NCBI RefSeq assembly: GCF_007680605.1 | Contig: NZ_VEIO01000013.1 | Coordinates: 1 to 64,000 of the forward strand | Source: Paenibacillus xylanexedens | GTDB lineage: Bacteria; Bacillota; Bacilli; Paenibacillales; Paenibacillaceae | Direction: 5' to 3' | DNA: 64,000 bases | In this document: piece by piece, positions 7,466 to 14,408 of the stretch | How the letters are laid out: every line of letters begins with the position of its first letter | How positions within the stretch are numbered: position 1 is the stretch's first letter | Program-made: the position numbers and the translations under genes | Notes under the pieces: model-generated | The model's input: the letters and a program-made list of their open reading frames with translations, nothing else | The model's database searches: none | What the model was told of the DNA's origin: nothing

Positions 7466-8266
7466 TTGTACAGTGTAGTGGGTGTCCGTTTCAAAAAGGC
7501 GGGCAAAATTTATTACTTCGATCCCCTGGACCTTCCCATTGAGAAAGAAAACTGCGTGATCGTGGAAACGGCACGAGGGGTTGAGTATGGTAAGGTTGTC
7601 GTGGGCAAGAAGGAAGTGGGCGAGGCCGATGTGGTTTTGCCGCTCAAAAAGGTTATCCGCGTTGCAGGCGATACAGATGCCCGTGTGGTGGATGAGAACA
7701 AGCGTGCAGCCAAAGAAGCATTCGGCACTTGTTTAAATAAAATCAGAGACCATGGCCTCAAAATGAAGCTGGTCGATGTAGAATTCACGTTTGATCGCAA
7801 TAAAATTATTTTTTATTTTACAGCAGAGGGCAGAGTCGATTTCCGCGAGCTGGTCAAAGACCTGGCAAGCATCTTCCGTACACGAATCGAACTGAGACAG
7901 ATTGGTGTTCGCGATGAAGCAAAAATGCTTGGTGGAATAGGGCCTTGCGGCCGTGTGTTGTGTTGTTCCTCTTGGCTGGGAGATTTTGAGCCTGTGTCTA
8001 TCAAGATGGCTAAAGATCAGAGCCTGTCACTGAATCCGACGAAAATTTCAGGGTTGTGCGGAAGACTTATGTGCTGTCTGAAATTTGAGCATGATAATTA
8101 TGAGAGCGTGAGAGAAGAGTTGCCAGCTGTAGGCAAACTGGTCGTCACCTCAATGGGTGAAGGCAAAGTTGTCGGGATTAATGCCGGTAACCGCACGGTG
8201 CATGTTCAACTGTTCGACATCAGTAAAGTCAAAGAACTTCCGCTGGATGACGTCGTTATCAAGTAA
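7466..8266 (+). CDS. ricT: RicT (YaaT), PSP1-domain component of the Y-complex
   Basis: Encodes 266 residues. RicT with RicA and RicF forms an iron-sulfur complex that promotes RNase Y mRNA maturation, competence, sporulation and biofilm formation. The C-terminal PSP1 region has cysteines in GPCGRVLCCSSW and GLCGRLMCC, likely Fe-S ligands. I start at TTG 7466: AAGGGGG (7451-7457) is 8 nt upstream and the resulting N-terminus (MYSVVGVRFKKAGK) lines up with B. subtilis YaaT. A longer frame from GTG 7436 has no SD. It lies between holB and yabA as in B. subtilis. Confidence 0.93.
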   Translation: MYSVVGVRFKKAGKIYYFDPLDLPIEKENCVIVETARGVEYGKVVVGKKEVGEADVVLPLKKVIRVAGDTDARVVDENKRAAKEAFGTCLNKIRDHGLKMKLVDVEFTFDRNKIIFYFTAEGRVDFRELVKDLASIFRTRIELRQIGVRDEAKMLGGIGPCGRVLCCSSWLGDFEPVSIKMAKDQSLSLNPTKISGLCGRLMCCLKFEHDNYESVREELPAVGKLVVTSMGEGKVVGINAGNRTVHVQLFDISKVKELPLDDVVIK

Positions 8267-8294
8267 ACCATAAAGGTTGCTTCGGGGTGGAAAC

Positions 8295-8663
8295 TTGGAA
8301 AAGAAAAATCTGTTTACGCACATTCATGAAATGGAAACCCAAATGGGTCAGTTGCACGGTGATTTAGCAGAATTAAAAATGATTGTGAAAGAGTTGCTGG
8401 AAGATAATCAGCGGCTTACCATCGAAAATGAGCAGTTACGCAAACTGCTTAAGCGTGAAGCGCCAGCAGATCTGCCGATCTCGTCTGCTCTTGCTCCTGT
8501 CGCAAGACCTGCAGGTCCAGCTCCAGGTGAAGATGTAGTTGGCGAAGGTTATGATAACCTGGCTCGGCTGTATCATGAAGGATTCCATATCTGCAACGTC
8601 TATTACGGACACTTGCGGACGGAAGGCGATTGTCTGTTCTGCCTGTCTTTTTTGAATAAATGA
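8295..8663 (+). CDS. yabA: Replication initiation control protein YabA
   Basis: Encodes 122 residues: an N-terminal leucine-zipper coiled coil (about 1-54), a Pro/Ala-rich linker, then the zinc domain GEGYDNLARLYHEGFHIC...CLFCLSFLN with His98, Cys100, Cys113 and Cys116 as ligands. YabA binds DnaA and DnaN and limits re-initiation at oriC. The likely start is TTG 8295 after GGGGTGG (8284-8290); the N-terminus then matches B. subtilis (M-x-KK-x-LF). Co-transcribed with ricT (28 bp gap) and closed by a strong terminator. Confidence 0.93.
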   Translation: MEKKNLFTHIHEMETQMGQLHGDLAELKMIVKELLEDNQRLTIENEQLRKLLKREAPADLPISSALAPVARPAGPAPGEDVVGEGYDNLARLYHEGFHICNVYYGHLRTEGDCLFCLSFLNK

Positions 8664-8667
8664 AGTG

Positions 8668-8695
8668 ACCGTAGGGATTCCCTACGGTTTTTTTT
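8668..8695 (+). terminator. Terminator after yabA
   Basis: A perfect 9-bp stem (ACCGTAGGG/CCCTACGGT, 3-nt loop) is followed by T8. It ends the tmk-to-yabA cluster. Confidence 0.92.
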
Positions 8696-8738
8696 CAAGG
8701 TTATAAACGTTTAACGTACCGGAGGATGAGAGTACCTT

Positions 8739-9518
8739 ATGACAGACCAAGAAGTATTTTTACAGGATTCAGAGCGGATTGATGATCTGCTCTCTCATAA
8801 TTTGCGAATAATTCAAAGTGATGAGGTGTTCAGTTTTTCTATGGATGCTGTATTGCTGGCCCGATTTGCTTCTGTTCCGAAACGTGGGCGTGTCCTGGAC
8901 TTGTGCACAGGAAATGGGGTTGTTCCTATTTTACTGACAACACGTACGCAGGCAAGTCTGGAAGGCATTGAGATTCAGCCACGACTTGCGGATATGGCAC
9001 GCCGGAGTGTGCAGCTGAATGAATTGGGTGAGTCCATCCATATTCGTGAGGGAGATTTGCGAGAATTGGTTAAAGAAACAGGACATGCAGTATATGATGC
9101 CATTACAGTGAATCCCCCATACATGCCGCTGAATGGAAGTGACCTCAAGATGAATACCCATCAGGCGATGGCACGTCATGAAATCGGATGTACCCTTGAG
9201 GAAGTCATTCAAGCATGCAATCGTCTTGTGCGCAATGGTGGAAAAGTATCCATGGTTCATAGACCGCAACGTCTCGGTGAGATCATATCATTGATGCGCG
9301 AATACAAGCTGGAACCCAAACGTATTCGTATGGTGCATCCGCGTGCTCATCTGGAGGCGAACATGGTGTTAATTGAAGCGATGAAAGATGGCAAGCCAGA
9401 GGTACGCATGTTGCCGCCACTTATTGTTTACAATGAACAGGGAAGCTATTGTGATGAAATAATGGAGATCTACTATGGTCAGCAGGATGTTGAACGCTCC
9501 AAGGAAGGAGGAAACTAG
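8739..9518 (+). CDS. tRNA (adenine-N6)-methyltransferase family protein (YabB/TrmN6-like)
   Basis: Encodes 259 residues with a Rossmann SAM-binding motif (VLDLCTGNGVVPILL) and the N6-adenine methylase signature NPPY at residues 125-128. The E. coli relative TrmN6/YfiC methylates A37 of tRNA1(Val); the substrate here is inferred. GGAGG precedes the ATG. Its stop codon abuts the rsmI ATG (TAGATG). The GIY-YIG gene yazA, which separates yabB from rsmI in B. subtilis, is missing. Confidence 0.9.
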   Translation: MTDQEVFLQDSERIDDLLSHNLRIIQSDEVFSFSMDAVLLARFASVPKRGRVLDLCTGNGVVPILLTTRTQASLEGIEIQPRLADMARRSVQLNELGESIHIREGDLRELVKETGHAVYDAITVNPPYMPLNGSDLKMNTHQAMARHEIGCTLEEVIQACNRLVRNGGKVSMVHRPQRLGEIISLMREYKLEPKRIRMVHPRAHLEANMVLIEAMKDGKPEVRMLPPLIVYNEQGSYCDEIMEIYYGQQDVERSKEGGN

Positions 9519-10403
9519 ATGTCTTTACAAGTCCAGAAAAGCTTTAATGAGCAGTCCGAACATACAGGTAAATTATATTTGGTTGGGACACCGATTGGAA
9601 ACTTGGAGGATATGACATTCCGGGCCATCAAGACTTTACAGGCTTGCGATATTATTGCCGCTGAAGATACTCGTCAGACGCGTAAGTTGCTCACTCATTT
9701 TGAGATTACACCTTCGATGCTGTTTAGCTATCATGAGCACAATAAGGGAGCAAGTGGCCCTGAACTGATCCGCTATATAATAGAAGGAAAAAATTTGGCA
9801 CTGGTCAGCGATGCCGGATTACCGGCTATTTCTGACCCAGGTTCTGATCTGGTAAAGCTCGCGATTGAAGCCGGAATTACGGTCATACCGATTCCTGGTC
9901 CGAATGCAGCATTATCTGCTCTGATCGTATCCGGATTACCAACGGAAAGGTTTACCTTCGGTGGTTTTTTGCCACGAGAGAAAAAGGACATGCGTAGGGT
10001 ACTGGAAGCCTTCAATGAGTCGAATGGTACGTTGCTTTTCTATGAGTCTCCTCACCGGATTCGCAAAACGTTAATGTATCTGGAGGAAATATTGGGCGAA
10101 CGTTCCATTGTACTGGCTCGTGAGTTGACCAAGCGGCATGAGGAGTTTGTTAGAGGTAGCCTGAAGGAATGTATAGAATGGCTCGAAGAGCACCCGCCTC
10201 TAGGTGAATATTGTTTGTTGGTTGAAGGGATCAGGGAAGAGGAACGTAAGGCCGAACGGGAGGCTTGGTGGCAGGTTTTGTCGCTGGAAGAACATGTTGA
10301 GCACTATGAAAATGAAGGAAACAGCCGTAAAGATGCGATGAAAAAAACAGCAGCTGATCGAGGTTTGGCAAAACGGGACGTATATAATGCGTTGATTGGG
10401 TAG
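9519..10403 (+). CDS. rsmI: 16S rRNA (cytidine1402-2'-O)-methyltransferase
   Basis: Encodes 294 residues. RsmI methylates the ribose of C1402 in the decoding centre of 16S rRNA with SAM. It shows the tetrapyrrole-methylase fold signatures LYLVGTPIGNLEDMT near the start, EDTRQTRKLL, SDAGLPAISDPG and PGPNA. SD AAGGAGG overlaps the end of the trmN6-like gene, so the two are translated as a unit. The C-terminal extension after residue ~230 is charged and typical of RsmI. Confidence 0.95.
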   Translation: MSLQVQKSFNEQSEHTGKLYLVGTPIGNLEDMTFRAIKTLQACDIIAAEDTRQTRKLLTHFEITPSMLFSYHEHNKGASGPELIRYIIEGKNLALVSDAGLPAISDPGSDLVKLAIEAGITVIPIPGPNAALSALIVSGLPTERFTFGGFLPREKKDMRRVLEAFNESNGTLLFYESPHRIRKTLMYLEEILGERSIVLARELTKRHEEFVRGSLKECIEWLEEHPPLGEYCLLVEGIREEERKAEREAWWQVLSLEEHVEHYENEGNSRKDAMKKTAADRGLAKRDVYNALIG

Positions 10404-10488
10404 TCTAAAATTTTAAAAATGCCAAAATTAGTTGTAATTACCTTAAAGAGAGATTAAAACCAAGCTTAATATAACCTTAAAATGTAAA

Positions 10489-10530
10489 AAGAGCAGTGCA
10501 CCAAAATGTGAAAGATATGTGTCTGCTCTT
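10489..10530 (+). terminator. Possible terminator after rsmI
   Basis: AAGAGCAG (10489-10496) pairs with CTGCTCTT (10523-10530) across a 26-nt loop. Only a few T follow. It lies 85 bp after the rsmI stop and may work with the next hairpin. Confidence 0.4.
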
Positions 10531-10538
10531 AAGGTTAG

Positions 10539-10574
10539 AAAAAAACCTTCCAAGGTGAGATTACACCAGGAAGG
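10539..10574 (-). terminator. Terminator of abrB
   Basis: On the minus strand a nested stem (CCTTCC-GGTG...CACC-GGAAGG) is followed by seven T (complement of 10539-10545). It lies 64 bp beyond the abrB stop. Confidence 0.85.
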
Positions 10575-10637
10575 CGATAAGGAAATATAAAAAGGTTAGA
10601 ATTAACGATTTGCATAATTCCAGTATACTTGTTTTTC

Positions 10638-10892
10638 TTATTTTGCTACAGGTGCAGGGATTTCAGAAATACATTCGTTACAAACGATTTTACCTTTGAA
10701 GTAAGTTACGTTCTCAGCGTTACCACAGAAGATACAAGCTGGCTCGTATTTTTTGAGCATGATGCGCTCACCATCAACGTAGATTTCCAAAGCATCTTTT
10801 TCGCCAATACCGAGCGTACGACGCAATTCGATTGGAATAACTACCCGTCCCAGTTCATCCACTTTTCTTACAATACCTGTTGATTTCATCAT
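10638..10892 (-). CDS. abrB: Transition-state regulator AbrB with CxxC tail
   Basis: Encodes 84 residues. The N-terminal ~50 residues are almost those of B. subtilis AbrB (STGIVRKVDELGRVVIPIEL then RRTLGI), the swapped-hairpin DNA-binding domain. The C-terminus differs: it carries Cys53/Cys56 and Cys71/Cys74 (CIFC and CNEC), a likely zinc module, in place of the B. subtilis oligomerisation tail. AbrB represses stationary-phase genes until Spo0A~P shuts it off. A strong sigma-A promoter and Spo0A boxes lie upstream on the same strand. B. subtilis has abrB at this spot and in this opposite orientation. MMKS could start at either ATG; GAGGAG is ~11 nt upstream. Confidence 0.93.
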   Translation of the reverse strand: MMKSTGIVRKVDELGRVVIPIELRRTLGIGEKDALEIYVDGERIMLKKYEPACIFCGNAENVTYFKGKIVCNECISEIPAPVAK

Positions 10893-10922
10893 TATAATCA
10901 GTGCTCCTCTCAGCTAACTATC

Positions 10923-10939
10923 ATTGTCATTATTCGACA
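10923..10939 (-). promoter_or_regulatory. Spo0A boxes in the abrB leader
   Basis: On the minus strand the sequence is TGTCGAA-TAA-TGACAAT: a perfect 0A box and a degenerate second one at 10-bp period, about +17 to +33 from the predicted abrB start. From memory, B. subtilis abrB has the same arrangement (TGTCGAATAATGACGAA) downstream of its promoter, where Spo0A~P represses it. Confidence 0.8.
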
Positions 10940-10962
10940 TTATTTTATGTTTTATGATACCC

Positions 10963-10991
10963 ATCATACCAACGATTCCCAAAACAGTCAA
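10963..10991 (-). promoter_or_regulatory. Sigma-A promoter of abrB
   Basis: Minus strand TTGACT-N17-TATGAT, five of six matches in each box and ideal spacing. It is about 70 bp before the abrB start. Confidence 0.82.
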
Positions 10992-11118
10992 CCTTAAAAT
11001 TAGCTTAAAATAAAGGGTATTTTTCTTAAGTTTGCTGGTGGTAAGGGATTAAAAGCAATTTTTCGTATTTAAACATCCATGTCAGCTTTGTCGATTTGGA
11101 AAACGACAAAAGTGCTTT

Positions 11119-11149
11119 ATTCGACAAAATTCGTCATTCCATGTCGAAT
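11119..11149. promoter_or_regulatory. Cluster of three Spo0A boxes
   Basis: TTCGACA (11120-11126), TTCGTCA (11130-11136) and TGTCGAA (11142-11148) all match the 0A box (TGNCGAA on either strand) within 30 bp; the outer pair also forms an 8-bp inverted repeat ATTCGACA/TGTCGAAT. It lies 72 bp before the HD-domain gene and ~130 bp upstream of the abrB promoter. A flanking TTTGTCG...CGACAAA pair at 11087-11110 is a weaker match. Confidence 0.6.
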
Positions 11150-11220
11150 TGTTGGTGAAAATTGAAGCTGGACGCGCTATTCTTTATGGCAAGAGAACAA
11201 TTTCAAAGGAGTGAATTGAA

Positions 11221-12498
11221 ATGGAACATCGTTTGACGGAAGAAAAAGTATTTAAAGATCCGGTACATAATTATATTCATGTGCAAGAACCGATTATATG
11301 GCAATTGATCAACACACCTGAATTTCAGAGGCTACGCCGTATTCGTCAATTAGGAACATCTTATCTTACTTTTCACGGGGCAGAGCACAGTCGGTTCTCC
11401 CATTCGCTAGGTGTATACGAAATTACCCGAAAAATCATCTCTCAGTTTGAACGAAGCCACTATTCGGACTGGCCCAAGGAAGAAAAGCTGGTGACGTTGT
11501 GCGCCGCCTTACTTCATGATCTCGGACATGGACCATTCTCTCATTCCATTGAAGAGGCTTTTGACATGAATCATGAGGATTGGACATGCCGCATTATCAA
11601 GGGTGATACCGAAGTAGGGGCGATTCTAAGACGGTATGCTCCTGATTTTGATGAAAAAGTGGCTTCCGTTATCCAGAAGACGTATGATAAACCGATTGTC
11701 GTGAACCTGGTAACCAGTCCGCTTGATGCGGACCGAATGGATTACTTGCTTAGGGATGCCTATTTTACAGGAGTAAATTATGGCACGATCGACTTGGATC
11801 GTATTCTGCGCATGCTGCGTCCATTTCATGGACGAATCGTAGTCAAAGAGTCTGGTATGCATGCTGTGGAAGACTATCTGATGTCACGATACCAGATGTA
11901 CTGGCAGATTTACTTCCATCCTGTGACGCGTAGCTCCGAGATTATATTGCGACAAATCTTTAAGCGGGCCAAAGAACTTGTAAAGCAGGGTTTTCCATTC
12001 CGTTTCATGGTAGAGCCACTGCCCAAACTGTTTAATGGAGAAGTTTCAGTTAGTGAATATCTGCAGCTTGACGAATCGCTAATTCAAACAGCTTTTATGC
12101 AGTGGCGTAAGGAGGACGATTCTGTTCTAAGTGAGTTGTGCGAACGTTTTATGGATCGCAGGTTATATAAATATGTGGAACTTGAACAGATCGACTTGGA
12201 CATCATTGAAGAGATTCGGGAAGCTTTTGTACAAGCAGGATTGAATCCCGAGTATGATCTTGAAATTGATTTTCCGACGGATAATCCGTATGATGTGTTT
12301 CGTCCAGATCAATCCACAGATAAGCAAATTCTTCTGCTCGATCGGCAGGACAAGTTGCATGAGCTGTCAGAGGTTTCTGACATTGTTCGTTCCATCAGTG
12401 GACTTCATCTGGGCAAACATCATCTGTACTATCCGCAAAACAAGGTGGATGCCATCCTTCATGAATTACCGTCCCATATACGCCCCTATTTTCTGTAA
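11221..12498 (+). CDS. HD-domain phosphohydrolase (YwfO/dGTPase-like)
   Basis: Encodes 425 residues. The HD-superfamily metal site is visible as H...HSRFSHSLGVYE, then LHDLGHGPFSHS with His99-Asp100, and a later D in SSPLDADRMDYLLRDA-type context (TSPLDADRMDYLLRD). This pattern belongs to the YwfO/SAMHD1-like dNTP triphosphohydrolases; substrate is inferred. AAAGGAG precedes the ATG. B. subtilis has metS here, not this gene (ywfO is elsewhere). It is divergent from abrB and has Spo0A-box sequences upstream, which suggests stationary-phase control. Confidence 0.87.
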   Translation: MEHRLTEEKVFKDPVHNYIHVQEPIIWQLINTPEFQRLRRIRQLGTSYLTFHGAEHSRFSHSLGVYEITRKIISQFERSHYSDWPKEEKLVTLCAALLHDLGHGPFSHSIEEAFDMNHEDWTCRIIKGDTEVGAILRRYAPDFDEKVASVIQKTYDKPIVVNLVTSPLDADRMDYLLRDAYFTGVNYGTIDLDRILRMLRPFHGRIVVKESGMHAVEDYLMSRYQMYWQIYFHPVTRSSEIILRQIFKRAKELVKQGFPFRFMVEPLPKLFNGEVSVSEYLQLDESLIQTAFMQWRKEDDSVLSELCERFMDRRLYKYVELEQIDLDIIEEIREAFVQAGLNPEYDLEIDFPTDNPYDVFRPDQSTDKQILLLDRQDKLHELSEVSDIVRSISGLHLGKHHLYYPQNKVDAILHELPSHIRPYFL

Positions 12499-12876
12499 GC
12501 TTGAGTCGATGCAACAGGATGAAACATTTTGATATCAAAAGACTTTCCAAGAGAGCTATTTTACATGATACATTAATCTGCTTTAATGGGGAGGATGTGT
12601 AGATCGACATAATTTTGTAATTCGAGTGAGTAATTATACAGTTTCTAACGCCTTTCCTTGCCAGATGTTGATTTGACTTTTTATTTTTCTTCTATATATA
12701 GTAGCTTGAGTGCTAAAACTGAAAATACTGAAATTGATGCTTGTCCCAATCATTTAATGATGCAAAAAAATAAATTTGAAATTCAAACGCAAAGAATTCC
12801 TGTACAAGAATAAGAGGAGTTCCCATGAACAAATCTTCGGCATTTGACTTTCGACATGAAGGGAGAACGAGAAAGC
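12499..12876. other. Intergenic region before tatD
   Basis: AT-rich 378-bp gap without a supportable gene. It holds a 14-bp palindrome TTTTGATATCAAAA (around 12530-12545), a sigma-A-like promoter (12673-12700), and a lone TTCGACA at 12850-12856. No clear terminator for the HD-domain gene was seen. Confidence 0.45.
12673..12700 (+). promoter_or_regulatory. Candidate sigma-A promoter of tatD
   Basis: TTGACT-N16-TATATA; an alternative -10 TATAGT lies at 18-bp spacing. About 180 bp before tatD. Confidence 0.5.
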
Positions 12877-13644
12877 ATGTTATTCGACACACATACTCAT
12901 CTGGATGCACCACAATTCGACGAAGACCGAGAGGACATGATTCAGCGGGCCGTTGAGGCAGGAGTTACTCGCATGATTAATATTGGCTTTAATCGGGAGA
13001 CGATTCCAACAACGATGAAACTGGCCGAAACGTATGATTTTATCCACGCAGCTGTAGGCTGGCACCCGGTGGATGCCATTACGATGCAAGAGGGTGATCT
13101 CGAATGGATTGCATCATTGTGCAAACATGAGAAAGTGGTAGCAATTGGCGAAATCGGTCTAGACTATCATTGGGACACTTCTCCTAAGGAGGTACAGCAC
13201 CGCGTATTACGACAACAAATTTCATTGGCACGTGAATTGAGTATGCCCATTGTCATCCATAATCGGGATGCTCATGAGGATATTGTGCGTATCTTGCGTG
13301 AGGAGAAGGCTGGTGAGGTTGGAGGTGTGATGCATTCTTTCTCCGGTAGCTGGGAAACGGCGAAAATGTGTCTGGATTTAGGCTTCCATCTGTCCTTTGG
13401 AGGACCGATCACGTTCAAAAATGCCAAGCAACCGAAAGAAGTGCTCGCCAAGGTTCCGATGGATCGATTTTTCTTAGAAACGGACTCCCCGTATCTGACA
13501 CCTCATCCTTATCGTGGAAAACGAAATGAGACAGCGCATGTACGTCTGGTTGCTGAAGCAGCTGCGGAAATTAAAGGCATTTCGGTAGAGGAAATTGCTT
13601 CAATTACCACCAAAAATGCCATGGAACGATTTGGGATTCGATAA
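12877..13644 (+). CDS. tatD: TatD-family metal-dependent deoxyribonuclease
   Basis: Encodes 255 residues, the same length as B. subtilis YabD. Metal-binding landmarks of the TIM-barrel family are present: FDTHTHLD at the N-terminus, IGEIGLDYHWD, VIHNRDA, MHSFSG and ETDSPYLTPHPYRG. TatD enzymes are 3'-5' exonucleases linked to DNA repair. I begin at ATG 12877 (MLFDTHTHLD) because the family starts there; the longer frame from 12844 lacks a better SD. In B. subtilis this gene also precedes yabE and rnmV. Confidence 0.93.
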   Translation: MLFDTHTHLDAPQFDEDREDMIQRAVEAGVTRMINIGFNRETIPTTMKLAETYDFIHAAVGWHPVDAITMQEGDLEWIASLCKHEKVVAIGEIGLDYHWDTSPKEVQHRVLRQQISLARELSMPIVIHNRDAHEDIVRILREEKAGEVGGVMHSFSGSWETAKMCLDLGFHLSFGGPITFKNAKQPKEVLAKVPMDRFFLETDSPYLTPHPYRGKRNETAHVRLVAEAAAEIKGISVEEIASITTKNAMERFGIR

Positions 13645-13766
13645 GAAAACGAGTAAATCGGGTGAAAAAGGGAGATACAGAGAGTTAATTTGCTCTTTGC
13701 TTCGAATAATTGCAGAATATTACAATATTTTAACCAAATATTTAGAAAAACGTACTTGATCCACGC

Positions 13767-13796
13767 TTTACAACATGCATCAAAACAGGATATCAT
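13767..13796 (+). promoter_or_regulatory. Possible sigma-A promoter of the riboswitch-yabE unit
   Basis: TTTACA-N18-TATCAT about 95 bp before the aptamer. Boxes are moderate. Confidence 0.38.
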
Positions 13797-13889
13797 CTTT
13801 TCAGTGAATTGTTGCGCGGAAAATTGGACAGATGTTCGGGGGATGAACAAAGGGACACTTTCCGATGAGACAACATTACTTTCATGAAT

Positions 13890-14155
13890 CAATCTCGCTG
13901 AGTCTCCGTTAACGGAGAGCGGGGGAACCAATAGGGCTTAAACATCGGTGATTCTAGCCGGTGCGCATCGTTCGCTGACCCAAAAGCAGCGGAATGTTCT
14001 GCGAAGCCGTATTTGATTTCTTCTTTGGGTCTCGGGGTGAATTCAAGGGCGTCCGCCATGAGCGGGTGACCTAAGATAGGGCGGCTCTCTTTCGCCCGAA
14101 CCCGACAGCTAACCTCGCAAGCGGAAAAAGAGAGGCAACCTCGTGCATGAATTTC
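13890..14155 (+). promoter_or_regulatory. c-di-AMP riboswitch (ydaO/yuaA class)
   Basis: Conserved blocks of the ydaO aptamer appear in order: CGCTGA (13895), GGGGGAACCAATAGGGC (13921), GGGTCTCGGGGTGAATTC (ends 14044), GGGCGGCTC then TCGCCCGAACCCGACAGCT (around 14079-14110), AACCTCGCAAGCGG (14111-14124). The class senses c-di-AMP and usually switches genes off by termination; it is often found before cell-wall hydrolase and osmoregulation genes. A strong terminator follows at 14176-14220, then yabE. Boundaries are approximate because P1 was placed by eye. Confidence 0.93.
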
Positions 14156-14175
14156 CGATATTCAAAATCATTCGG

Positions 14176-14220
14176 AAGCCACGAAAGGGTCTCTTACACT
14201 CTTTCTTTGGCTTTTTTTGT
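14176..14220 (+). terminator. Terminator, expression platform of the c-di-AMP riboswitch
   Basis: AAGCCACGAAAG pairs with CTTTCTTTGGCTT with minor bulges, followed by T7. Position directly after the aptamer fits ligand-promoted termination. Confidence 0.85.
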
Positions 14221-14274
14221 TTTGAATAAAAGAAATATTGTCATCATACGGTAGGTATTCAGGAGGATGACATC

Positions 14275-14349
14275 ATGTTGCGAAGAGGGGTTCATGGTGC
14301 AGAACCGGTCATTATCTCTGATCTGCGTTCTGTAGAAAAATTGTTATAG
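14275..14349 (+). CDS. Possible 24-codon small ORF between riboswitch and yabE
   Basis: ATG 14275 with AGGAGG (14261-14266) at 8-nt spacing starts a 24-codon frame ending TAG at 14347-14349. The peptide would be MLRRGVHGAEP...KLL. The SD is as good as that of any gene here. It lies after the riboswitch terminator and 60 bp before the yabE start, so it would be made only when the switch is on. No family recognised; it could be a leader peptide or a small protein. Confidence 0.5.
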   Translation: MLRRGVHGAEPVIISDLRSVEKLL

Positions 14350-14408
14350 TCGCGTCAAAGACATCATGCATTACTTTAGACGGCGAGGCTATGAAGGAGG
14401 ACGGAGAA

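Noticed and set aside
12850..12856. Single Spo0A box just before tatD
   Set aside because: A lone 7-mer of this degeneracy is expected many times in 64 kb by chance; no second box or promoter context. The same applies to the single box at 21011 before spoVG, which is only mentioned.
13509..13931. 140-codon minus-strand frame across the end of tatD and the spacer
   Set aside because: Shadow of tatD coding on the opposite strand and running into the riboswitch; no SD, implausible protein.
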